Below, one piece after another: positions 1-5,830 of a stretch of DNA of 5,830 nt; position 1 is the stretch's first letter; every line of letters starts with the position of its first letter. A program made the position numbers and the translations under genes. The notes beneath the pieces were generated by a model. It ran no database searches. It was not told the DNA's origin and was given only the letters and a program-made list of their open reading frames with translations. The DNA comes from CAYLQD01 sp043819695. Lineage in GTDB: Bacteria; Planctomycetota; PUPC01. The stretch is from NCBI GenBank assembly GCA_043819695.1, contig JBDREM010000214.1, positions 1 through 5,830 of the forward strand, in the 5' to 3' direction.

Positions 1-105
1 GTGGCGAGGTTCGGGCGGCCGCCCGGCTTCGAGCCGGGCCGCGAGGTGAGGCAGAACGCATAGGCGTCGTGCGGCGCGGCCGGCGCCTCCCACCGGACAA
101 CCGCT
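1..105 (-). other. Start of a further C-terminal beta domain, cut by the window edge
   Basis: After the jelly-roll domain the frame continues with KAVVRWEAPAAPHDAYAFCL (1776-1795). A Val-x-Trp-x-Ala-Pro opening followed by a short loop and a Tyr/Phe-containing strand resembles the first two strands of a fibronectin type III-like domain. Only about 35 residues are visible, so the family is uncertain. It does show that the protein does not end at the jelly-roll domain. Confidence 0.35.
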
Positions 106-3100
106 TTGCCGGCGGCGGCCGGCACGAGCAGGAAGTTGTCGCTGTTGAACGACGCCCCGAGCCGGTTGCCGCCGATCCCGGACACGGCGTATGTGCCGGC
201 GCGCTCGAGCGCGAGCCTGAAGTTGCCGGCCGGCAGCCCCCCTGCGGCCGGGTAGAACCGCCGCATCGCCTTCGCGATGTCGATGCGAGCCGTGCGCCAG
301 CGGCCGTCGGCCTTCGCGTTCGGGAAGCGGCCGGCGAACTTGACCGCCTGCGTCGAGTCTTCCGGGCCGGTAAGCGCGATGAAGTACGTTCGTGCGCTCA
401 CGCGGCCCTCGCGCGGGACGTCGAAGTACAGGTTGATCTTGACGCCCGGCGGGATGCTGTAGTCGAACGATAGGACAGGGCAGGCGAGCAGGTCCTGCAC
501 GGCGGCCGGGATGCCGGCGGCGAATCGGCCGGGCCGCCCGGCGTTGACGAGCCTGAGGCTGGCGCGGCCGCCGTCCTTGCCGACGGCCTGCTCGTCCCGG
601 ACGGGCATTGCGGTGCTGCCGGCGCTCTCGCACCAGCCCTGCGTGCCTGTCTCGAAGTCGAAGAAGAATCCGGCTCTTTGCTCGCAGGTTAGCGTGAGCG
701 GCAGCAGCGACGCGGGCGGCTCCGGCCCGGCGGCCCCGGCGCTTGGCGCGGCTCGGAGCGGAGCGACGGACCTGGAGTGATAGATCCGGACCCGCGCGAC
801 CGAGATGTCCTGCTCCTGCGTCCACACGCCGACCTTGCCTCCGGCGAGCGGCTGCGGGTCCGTGTATTCGAGGGCGAGCTTGTTGTCGAGGTACAGCTCG
901 ATCTTCGGGCCCTTGCGGCGCGCCCTGACGTAGAACCAGCGCAGGTGGAGCAGCTCCGGCTCCGGCAAGCCGTCGCGCGTGTCGGGAAGATAGCGTTCGG
1001 CGGTTGCGGCGACGACTTTTCCGTTGCGGAGGAGCGCGGTCCGTGTGTTGCGCCATCCGCCGACGATGAACGTGTAGCCGCTGCCGGGCGACTCGTGCTC
1101 GGCGGAGATCGTCAGGTTGATGTCGCTCGGGCAGTAGGGGAGGCTGCCGAGCCTCATCTTCATCGAGGCGTAGACTTCGACGGTCAGGTCGCCGGGGAAC
1201 TCGAGGCGGTGCCAGATTGCCGCGTGGTCGCGCGGGCTGTCGGCGCCCATCCACGACCACTTGGGGTCGCATTCGTACCGCGGGCTCATGTGCCAGTTGC
1301 CCATGACGCGCCATTTGACCGGTGCGCGCTCGAACGACGAGTCGTCGAGGTTCTCGGCATGTACGGCCAGGCGGCCGAAGTCGATCTCTCCTTTTCGGAC
1401 GACGGCGATGCGCGAGCCGGCGTCGGACGCGGTTTTCCTGTGCGAGAAGAGCTCGCGGCCGCCGAGCGTCGCCCACACGTAGCGGCCGCTGTTGAATACG
1501 CGAACCTCGTAGCCGCCCGGCGCGGCGCGGACGCCGGCGGCCGAGGCGATGACCTTGCCCTTGTGCGTCAGGTCGATGTCGTATTCGCCGCGCTCTCGCG
1601 CCCTCGCGACAACGGCGTGCCCGCTGCCGAGGTCGCCCGACTTGAGGCCGAAGTGGACCGCGAGCGAGCCCGTGATCGGGCTGTGGGCGGGGCCGCGCGC
1701 CTTTGGATCGTACGTGCGCTCGATCGTGAGCGGCAGATGCATCACATAGCGGCCGTAGTAGTCGCCCTTGCGCCAGAAGACGTCCTCGCCGACGAAGACA
1801 TAGCCGGTTCTTCCGCGGGCCCTGTCGGCGCCGTCGTCGGGGATCCACTGGCCGCGCTCGGACGCCCAGTTGCTCATGTGCGCGTCGCGCAGGAAGAGCG
1901 TGTTGCCGATCTGGCGCGAGGTGCGGAGCCGCGGCGACCGGTTGGCGACGAGGCCGCGCAGCGCGCCGTCGGATGCGTTCTTTGCGAAGAGGCCGACGCG
2001 CCCCCTCGGGCTGCGGCCGATCTTGACGCGGGCGGCGAGTTCGCCGCCGACGTACGCCGAGATCACGCCCTTCTCGGCGAGGTTGAGCCCGATCTCGGAC
2101 CACTCTCCGCGCCTGCACCGGTGGGAGAACTCGCGCAGTATCTCTTCCCGGCCGCCGGCCGCCGCGACGACGGCGCCTTTGCCATCGGGCCCGATCTCGA
2201 GGCGATACGAGCGTTCGCCGCCGGCGCCGGCCACCAGCCCGAACGAACCCCGTGTGCCGGGCCGGGCTTCGGCCGTCACCGCGCCGCCTTCCCATTCCCT
2301 GTTCCCGAAGAGGGCCTCGCAGTGGCTCTGGCCGGCCCTGGGCCGCATCACATCGGCCGACCCGTCTCCGGACTTCTCGATGCGCCACCTGCCCGACGTC
2401 GCCTGCCTGAGAGCGTCGACACCCTCGGCGCGGTCGAACCTGATTCGTCCCAGGTCGCGGACGTCGACGTCGTCGAACACGGCGCCGCTCGGGCCTTCGG
2501 CGTAGAGGCCGATCCGGCCGCCGCTGATGCGCCGGTCGGTGATGTCCATCACGAGCGAGCCGAGGAACGTCACCCGCACGCGCCCGTGATGGACCTCGGC
2601 GGCAAGCTCGTACCACTGGCCGTGCCGCGCGGGTACGAGTTTCTCGGCGATGACCTCCCGCTTGCCGGCGGCCGTCCGGATCAACTGGAGCCTGGCGGGC
2701 AGCTCGAACCTGCCGCCGCACTCGAGCCTCACGAGCCAGAACGCTTCTTCGTTCTCGATGCAGAAGGCCAGGCCCGCGGCGCCCTGGCCGAGGGATTTCA
2801 GCGCGGCGCGGAACGAGTGGCCGCTCCACCACGGCTCGCCCGCGGCGGCCAGGGCGAGCTTCGCGGGCGCCGCCGGCTTGCCCAGATAGACAAACGGGTT
2901 CGCGCTGCGCGTGTGGTAGGCTTCGTCCTTTGGCGCGCCCTTCGGGCGAATCGACTTGAACTCCCACCGGCCGGTGAGCACTCGCCAGCCGCGGTCCGCG
3001 GCCGCCTCGTCGGGCGTCACCATGAAATCGTCGGAGAAGAAGAGCGGCGGCCGGCGCTGTATCGTGACCTTCTCCGCGCGCGGCATGCCCGGCTCGGCGG

Positions 3101-5432
3101 GCACGAGCACGCGGCCGTCGGCGAACGTCGAGTCGAGCGCGCAGCAGACCACGGAGCCGTCCGCGATGACGACGGCCAGGTCTTCGAGGCGGCGGAACGT
3201 GAGGCGTTTCAGCAGCCGGGGCACCCGCACCGACCCGGTGCGTGCGAGCTCCGTTCGCGTCCCCTTCGCCACCCTGACCAGCCGGCTCGAGATGCGGCCG
3301 AACGTCATTTCGTAGTGGCCCGCGGGGCCCTGTGCAAAGATGACCGCGAACTCGTTCGCCGCGATGTGCGGCGCGGCGAAATCGATCACGGCGTCGTATT
3401 GTTTCCCGGCCGCGTTCCCGGCGGGCAGGAATTCGCCGCCGCCGATCCTGAGGGCCCGGGCGCGCGCCGCCGCCGGACTGAGGCCGAGGATTTCGGATTC
3501 GCCCGCGCCTGTGTCTTGCGCGTGCGCCGGCCGGCCGGCCGGCTCCTCCGCCGAGCGCTGTCGGTCCTTCCGCGCGAACACGCAGACGCTCTTCTCGTGG
3601 AAAATGATCTCGAACTCCGGCGACGCGAGTACATTCTTCTGGAACGCATCGAACGACTTCACGGTTACCGGCGGGATCAGCCGCCCCTTCTTGTCGACGA
3701 CGATATAGTCGACGCGGCCGATAACCCGTTCTTCGAGCGGGCAGATCGTCTGCCTCGTGGAGAGGTGCGGGACGATGTTGTCCTGCGCGGCCACGGGCGC
3801 GTTGTCAGGTATCAGTCGAATCGCCTTCCGGTGGATCTCCTGGAGCTCGGGCTTCGGGTAGAGCGTGGTGGTGTGGTGGAACAGCGCGGCCTCGTGCAGC
3901 GGCGAGAAGATGAGGAAGAGGACGAGCGAGCAGGCCGCCATCGTCGGCACGTAGAACGCCGCCGCGGCCAGGCGGACGCTGCGGGCCCTGCGCGCGATGC
4001 GGGGGACGAGCATAACGACGCAGATCAGGAGCAGCGTGTCGTGGATGCCGCCGTAGAAGTAGCCGCCGATCCACGCCTGGAACGACGTCGAGAGGAACCT
4101 CGTGGCGAGGAACGAGCCCGTGAGGACGATGGTGTAGGGGAAGAGGAGGGCGAGGAACATCAGCGGCGCGAACAGGTGGATCATGTGCGCCGCCTTTTGG
4201 AAGCCGGTGAGGACGTAGACGACGGCCGCCGCGGGATTGGCGGCGATCTTGGAGCCGATCTCCGTGAACGTCGGGGCCAGGAGCGCGGCGCCCTGGTTCT
4301 GAAGATGCCGGAACCCGCCCGCGCGAAACTGCGGGAAGAAGAACTGCATCTCCGCCCAGAACGCCGCCAGCGAGAGCGCGAATATCGCAAGGCCCGTCTT
4401 CGGCCTCTTGTAGTAGAACACCGTGAACAGGCCGAACATCGTCGTGAAGAGCAGCAGGTTCTCCTTCGAGATCGCGATCAGAATCAACGTCGCCGCCGCG
4501 CGCTTCCACTTGTCCGAGTCCGCGAAGTAGAACAGCCACGGCACGAACCCGATCGGCACCGTCTCGGGGTTCCAGTCGAACATCACGGCCGACTGCACCC
4601 CGAAGAGAAGCGGGTAGAGGACGGCGGCCACGAGGGCCGCGTACGCGGACCGCGTCTTCCGCCTCGCGAACTTGAACATCCCGACGGCGCCGACGGACAC
4701 CGTGAACGACTGGAGGATGAGCAGGGCGCCCGGGCTCTCCCACGCCCACATCACCGGCACCGCGAGGAAGTCGATGAACTCCGCGTGGTCGCCGAACGCA
4801 TGCAGCCCCATCACCGTGTTGTGGGGCGCCATCCCGCGCGACAACAGCCACACCGTCTGAGTGAAAAGCCCCAGGTCGCGGCTGTTGGCCGCGAACGACG
4901 TGAACCGGTGATAGCTGAAGACGAACATCCACGCGAACAAGCCGGCCCACAGCACGTACGGTATCGGCTTCTGCCACCTCCTCAGGCGGCGCTCGATGAA
5001 CAGGTGGACGCGCCACCGCCTGAGGCCGGGCAGCACGAGAAAGCAAAACAGGCCGGCGAGCGCCGGCAGCGTGACAAGGTAGGCCGCGGGGTCCGCGGCG
5101 GCGGAGAACGCAATCAGGAGGAACGCCCCGATGCCGATGTAGACGGCCGCCGGGTACAGGTTTACGCCCCTCCGCCTGTACGCCTCGAAGCTCGCGAGCA
5201 GAACGGCGAAGACCGGCAGCGACATGAGCCAGACCGCATTGCCGATGGAGTCCACGGTCGGAATGGGCGCCTCGCCGGGCAGGCTCCTGCCGCCCACGAA
5301 GTCATAGCTGAACTCGACCCTGCCCTGCAATGTCAGAAAGAGCAGGGCGAGCATGTACGACGAGAGGAGAAGGAGCGGGATGCCGTACAGGTATTGCTTC
5401 CTGCTGAACGGCTGCCGCAGGAGCTGTTTCAT
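1..5432 (-). CDS. Giant DUF2079 membrane protein fused to multiple ConA/LamG-like and CBM-like beta domains (3' end outside window)
   Basis: The frame runs 1810 codons from ATG at 5432-5430 to the window edge without a stop, so the C terminus is missing. The start is chosen for its position: AAGGGG ends 5 nt upstream, a strong promoter lies about 40 nt upstream, and the N terminus (MKQLLRQPFSRKQ, then a hydrophobic helix at about 17-35) is a normal inner-membrane start. Order of parts: four helices (about 17-35, 67-84, 93-111, 118-136); DUF2079-like membrane domain with soluble tail (about 158-622); Ala/Pro-rich linker (623-648); five ConA-like beta repeats (about 650-1553); linker (1554-1587); jelly-roll domain (about 1588-1772); start of another beta domain (1776 on). 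DUF2079 proteins are usually some 450-700 residues, so this is a large fusion. Inferred role: membrane enzyme or transporter of a GT-C-like type, displaying sugar-binding domains outside the membrane. The reaction and substrate are unknown. I am confident of the gene and membrane half, less so of the exact beta-domain families. Confidence 0.93.
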   Translation of the reverse strand, partial: MKQLLRQPFSRKQYLYGIPLLLLSSYMLALLFLTLQGRVEFSYDFVGGRSLPGEAPIPTVDSIGNAVWLMSLPVFAVLLASFEAYRRRGVNLYPAAVYIGIGAFLLIAFSAAADPAAYLVTLPALAGLFCFLVLPGLRRWRVHLFIERRLRRWQKPIPYVLWAGLFAWMFVFSYHRFTSFAANSRDLGLFTQTVWLLSRGMAPHNTVMGLHAFGDHAEFIDFLAVPVMWAWESPGALLILQSFTVSVGAVGMFKFARRKTRSAYAALVAAVLYPLLFGVQSAVMFDWNPETVPIGFVPWLFYFADSDKWKRAAATLILIAISKENLLLFTTMFGLFTVFYYKRPKTGLAIFALSLAAFWAEMQFFFPQFRAGGFRHLQNQGAALLAPTFTEIGSKIAANPAAAVVYVLTGFQKAAHMIHLFAPLMFLALLFPYTIVLTGSFLATRFLSTSFQAWIGGYFYGGIHDTLLLICVVMLVPRIARRARSVRLAAAAFYVPTMAACSLVLFLIFSPLHEAALFHHTTTLYPKPELQEIHRKAIRLIPDNAPVAAQDNIVPHLSTRQTICPLEERVIGRVDYIVVDKKGRLIPPVTVKSFDAFQKNVLASPEFEIIFHEKSVCVFARKDRQRSAEEPAGRPAHAQDTGAGESEILGLSPAAARARALRIGGGEFLPAGNAAGKQYDAVIDFAAPHIAANEFAVIFAQGPAGHYEMTFGRISSRLVRVAKGTRTELARTGSVRVPRLLKRLTFRRLEDLAVVIADGSVVCCALDSTFADGRVLVPAEPGMPRAEKVTIQRRPPLFFSDDFMVTPDEAAADRGWRVLTGRWEFKSIRPKGAPKDEAYHTRSANPFVYLGKPAAPAKLALAAAGEPWWSGHSFRAALKSLGQGAAGLAFCIENEEAFWLVRLECGGRFELPARLQLIRTAAGKREVIAEKLVPARHGQWYELAAEVHHGRVRVTFLGSLVMDITDRRISGGRIGLYAEGPSGAVFDDVDVRDLGRIRFDRAEGVDALRQATSGRWRIEKSGDGSADVMRPRAGQSHCEALFGNREWEGGAVTAEARPGTRGSFGLVAGAGGERSYRLEIGPDGKGAVVAAAGGREEILREFSHRCRRGEWSEIGLNLAEKGVISAYVGGELAARVKIGRSPRGRVGLFAKNASDGALRGLVANRSPRLRTSRQIGNTLFLRDAHMSNWASERGQWIPDDGADRARGRTGYVFVGEDVFWRKGDYYGRYVMHLPLTIERTYDPKARGPAHSPITGSLAVHFGLKSGDLGSGHAVVARARERGEYDIDLTHKGKVIASAAGVRAAPGGYEVRVFNSGRYVWATLGGRELFSHRKTASDAGSRIAVVRKGEIDFGRLAVHAENLDDSSFERAPVKWRVMGNWHMSPRYECDPKWSWMGADSPRDHAAIWHRLEFPGDLTVEVYASMKMRLGSLPYCPSDINLTISAEHESPGSGYTFIVGGWRNTRTALLRNGKVVAATAERYLPDTRDGLPEPELLHLRWFYVRARRKGPKIELYLDNKLALEYTDPQPLAGGKVGVWTQEQDISVARVRIYHSRSVAPLRAAPSAGAAGPEPPASLLPLTLTCEQRAGFFFDFETGTQGWCESAGSTAMPVRDEQAVGKDGGRASLRLVNAGRPGRFAAGIPAAVQDLLACPVLSFDYSIPPGVKINLYFDVPREGRVSARTYFIALTGPEDSTQAVKFAGRFPNAKADGRWRTARIDIAKAMRRFYPAAGGLPAGNFRLALERAGTYAVSGIGGNRLGASFNSDNFLLVPAAAGKAVVRWEAPAAPHDAYAFCLTSRPGSKPGGRPNLA
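117..671 (-). other. Jelly-roll, carbohydrate-binding-module-like domain (residues ~1588-1772)
   Basis: The segment opens with FFFDFETGTQGWCES (1589-1603), the classic start of CBM-like or galactose-binding-like domains found in multidomain surface proteins and glycoside hydrolases (FDFE.G..GW). It continues with GGRASLRLVN (1621-1630), LSFDYSIPPGVKINLYFDV (1654-1672), GRWRTARIDI (1710-1719) and ends with NSDNFLLVP (1763-1771), where the Asp-Asn-Phe near the last strand matches the usual [FI]DNF/DDI ending. It follows a linker rich in Ala, Pro and Gly (1556-1578). The ligand cannot be told from the sequence. Confidence 0.6.
774..3485 (-). other. Array of five diverged ConA/LamG-like (DUF1080-type) beta-sandwich units (residues ~650-1553)
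   Basis: Five segments share the same ending: a G-[RK]-[VI]-x-[LV] strand, a variable loop, then a final hydrophobic strand. They are GRVLVPAEPG..AEKVTIQ (773-792), GRIGLYAEGPSGAVFDDVDV (972-991), GRVGLFAKNASDGALRGLVA (1144-1163), SRIAVVRKGEIDFGRLAVH (1340-1358) and GKVGVWTQEQDISVARVRIY (1532-1551). The spacings are 199, 172, 196 and 192 residues. Units 2 to 5 also share a Gly-x-Trp element near the start: TGRW (820-823), SGRW (1013-1016), RGQW (1193-1196) and MGNW (1377-1380). The pattern of a GxW strand, alternating strands, an internal W-x-x-[IL] or W-Y-E-L strand, and GRxGL..FDDV.V is characteristic of LamG/DUF1080-like ConA folds, which commonly bind or process carbohydrate. The first unit is the most degenerate and lacks the GxW start. 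Domain boundaries are approximate, and I see no convincing catalytic pair. Confidence 0.65.
3567..4961 (-). other. DUF2079-type polytopic membrane domain plus soluble tail (residues ~158-622)
   Basis: The segment begins with a helix (about 158-175) followed by a polar loop carrying RDLGLFTQTVW (185-195), then HAFGDHAEFIDFLAVP (211-226), QSFTVSVGA (241-249), DWNPETVP (286-293) and SKEN (322-325). This order of Asp-Leu-Gly-Leu-Phe, Gly-Asp-His, Asp-x-x-Pro-Glu and Lys-Glu motifs is the pattern I know from DUF2079 (predicted membrane protein). Further helices are seen at about 236-253, 264-280, 312-341, 346-366, 420-445, 463-478 and 488-510. After the last helix comes a soluble tail with IPDNAPVAAQDNIVPHLSTR (541-560) and DYIVVD (575-580), also typical of the family: a short exported domain ending near VCVFARK (616-622). 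The fold resembles GT-C glycosyltransferases, in which an acidic residue in the first external loop is catalytic. By analogy D186 is a candidate, but that is inference. Confidence 0.85.
4974..5432 (-). other. N-terminal four-helix extension ahead of DUF2079 (residues 1-153)
   Basis: Residues 1-153 hold four hydrophobic stretches (about 17-35, 67-84, 93-111 and 118-136). The first and second are separated by a polar loop of about 30 residues (QGRVEFSYDFVGGRSLPGE and on), and the block ends in a very basic segment (RRWRVHLFIERRLRRWQK, 138-155), which by the positive-inside rule should be cytoplasmic. Many DUF2079 proteins, as I know them, start close to the helix before the DLGLF loop, so this block looks like an addition. 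I do not recognise it as a named domain. Confidence 0.6.
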
Positions 5433-5437
5433 CGGGT

Positions 5438-5443
5438 CCCCTT
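5438..5443 (-). promoter_or_regulatory. Shine-Dalgarno sequence (AAGGGG) deciding the start codon
   Basis: The minus strand reads AAGAAGGGGACCCG and then ATG. The purine-rich AAGGGG ends 5 nt before the start codon, a workable distance. It fits the short leader predicted from the upstream promoter. Confidence 0.75.
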
Positions 5444-5469
5444 CTTATGGCCCGTCTCCGGCCGGCGAC

Positions 5470-5498
5470 ATTATATCTTGCGCCGCGGCGCCTCTCAA
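5470..5498 (-). promoter_or_regulatory. Sigma-70-type promoter of the giant gene
   Basis: On the minus strand the -35 hexamer TTGAGA (5498-5493, five of six matches to TTGACA) is followed by exactly 17 bp and a perfect TATAAT (5475-5470). The predicted transcription start is near 5463, giving a leader of about 30 nt before the ATG at 5432. The AT-rich hexamer stands out in very GC-rich surroundings. This supports both the direction of the gene and the chosen start. Confidence 0.8.
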
Positions 5499-5589
5499 GG
5501 CGGCGGACACGTCCGTAATCGTTCTACATCTTGTGCGGCAGATGCGGTCGCCCCTTCAACGGAGTACCGTGGCGGCACGAGGTTACATA

Positions 5590-5620
5590 TGCAGGGGCGG
5601 GTCCCCGACCCGCCCCTGCA
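5590..5620. repeat. Perfect GC-rich inverted repeat (13-bp stem, 5-nt loop)
   Basis: Left arm TGCAGGGGCGGGT (5590-5602) and right arm ACCCGCCCCTGCA (5608-5620) are exactly complementary around the loop CCCCG. No run of T follows on either strand, so it does not look like a standard intrinsic terminator. It sits 6 bp before the 76-bp tandem repeats and could be a REP-like intergenic palindrome or a stem protecting a transcript end. Confidence 0.8.
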
Positions 5621-5626
5621 GAGCCC

Positions 5627-5830
5627 GTGTCTTGTTGTAGCCGAGGGCACCGACCTCGGCGGGGCCGCCCTCGATGCGGGCGGCTCCAGAGACAGCGGAG
5701 CCGTGTCTTGTTGTAGCCGAGGGCACCGACCTCGGCCGGGCCGCCCTCGATGCGGGCGGCTACAGAGACAGCGGAGCCGTGTCTTGTTGTAGCCGAGGTC
5801 ACTGACCTCGGCCGAGCCGCCCTCGATGCG
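5627..5830. repeat. 76-bp direct tandem repeat, 2.7 units, each with two 7-7-7 hairpins
   Basis: Units begin with GTGTCTTGTTGTAGCCGAG at 5627, 5703 and 5779, an exact 76-bp period. The third unit is cut at the window edge after 52 bp. Units 1 and 2 differ at only two positions (5661 against 5737, and 5686 against 5762). Each unit contains hairpin A, GCCGAGG/CCTCGGC (5640-5660, 5716-5736, 5792-5812), and hairpin B, GCCGCCC/GGGCGGC (5664-5684, 5740-5760). Each is a 7-bp stem with a 7-nt loop. In unit 2 the arms TGTAGCCG (5712-5719) and CGGCTACA (5757-5764) can also pair around both hairpins. No protein is supported here. It is best described as a REP/BIME-like or tandem intergenic repeat. Confidence 0.85.

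Larger units (their letters stand above)
5433..5626. other. Intergenic region upstream of the giant gene
   Basis: The part nearest the gene holds the promoter and ribosome binding site given separately, and 5590-5620 holds a strong hairpin. From about 5499 to 5589 I see no supported gene, RNA or further promoter. Short open frames crossing this stretch run into the tandem repeats and do not look like proteins. Confidence 0.7.

Noticed and set aside
3805..5046. 413-codon minus-strand open frame inside the giant gene
   Set aside because: It lies in a different frame of the same strand, over the DUF2079 region. Its product is Arg/Pro/His-rich with no membrane helices, whereas the overlapping frame gives clear helices and family motifs.
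5590..5620. Intrinsic terminator
   Set aside because: The stem is strong enough but no T-run follows it in either direction, so I list it only as an inverted repeat.
5627..5778. Tandem tRNA genes, because the unit is exactly 76 bp
   Set aside because: There is no T-loop consensus, no acceptor pairing of the unit ends and no plausible anticodon arm. The two hairpins do not form a cloverleaf.
777..5792. 1671-codon plus-strand open frame as a real gene
   Set aside because: It starts at a GTG without a convincing ribosome binding site and encodes low-complexity, Arg/Glu-rich sequence without helices or motifs. It runs through the promoter and tandem repeats, and it is fully explained as the in-register complement of the minus-strand gene.
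5524..5802. 92-codon minus-strand open frame upstream of the giant gene
   Set aside because: Its product is just the translated 76-bp repeats and the hairpin (repeated Arg/Gly-rich segments); no protein character.
5627..5830. CRISPR array
   Set aside because: Copies are directly adjacent with no variable spacers between short repeats, the period is 76 bp throughout, and no cas gene is present.

Overview
The window is almost entirely one very large gene read on the minus strand. It starts at an ATG at 5432-5430 and stays open for 1810 codons to the left edge, with no stop reached. I translated it by hand from the reverse complement. DNA is GC-rich and codon third positions are strongly G/C. 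The style (GC-rich genome, giant membrane protein with many extracellular beta domains, GC hairpin repeats between genes) suggests an environmental bacterium of the Planctomycetota/PVC or Hydrogenedentota type. That placement is a guess from style, not from a marker gene.

Layout, right to left along the gene. (a) 5627-5830: direct tandem repeat of 76 bp (two full units and 52 bp of a third), each unit holding two GC-rich hairpins. (b) 5590-5620: a separate perfect 13-bp-stem hairpin. (c) 5433-5589: upstream region, with a near-consensus sigma-70-type promoter (TTGAGA, 17 bp, TATAAT) and a Shine-Dalgarno sequence, both pointing into the gene. (d) 5432 to about 3567: polytopic membrane half, made of four predicted helices, then a DUF2079-type membrane domain with its soluble tail. 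(e) About 3485 to 774: roughly 900 residues that I read as five diverged copies of a concanavalin A/LamG-like (DUF1080-type) beta-sandwich unit. (f) About 671 to 117: a jelly-roll, carbohydrate-binding-module-like domain. (g) Left edge: what looks like the start of another beta domain, cut by the window.

Taken together, the product looks like a membrane-embedded, GT-C-like (putative lipid-linked sugar or polymer handling) protein fused to a long exported array of carbohydrate-binding-like beta domains. The fusion is the most unusual thing in the window. The biochemical role is inference; DUF2079 has no firmly assigned reaction that I can cite.

A very long open frame also exists on the plus strand (777-5792, 1671 codons). 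I judge it to be an antisense shadow: it lies in exact codon register with the minus-strand gene, and its openness is explained by the complete absence of TTA, CTA and TCA codons from codons 1-1580 of the real gene.
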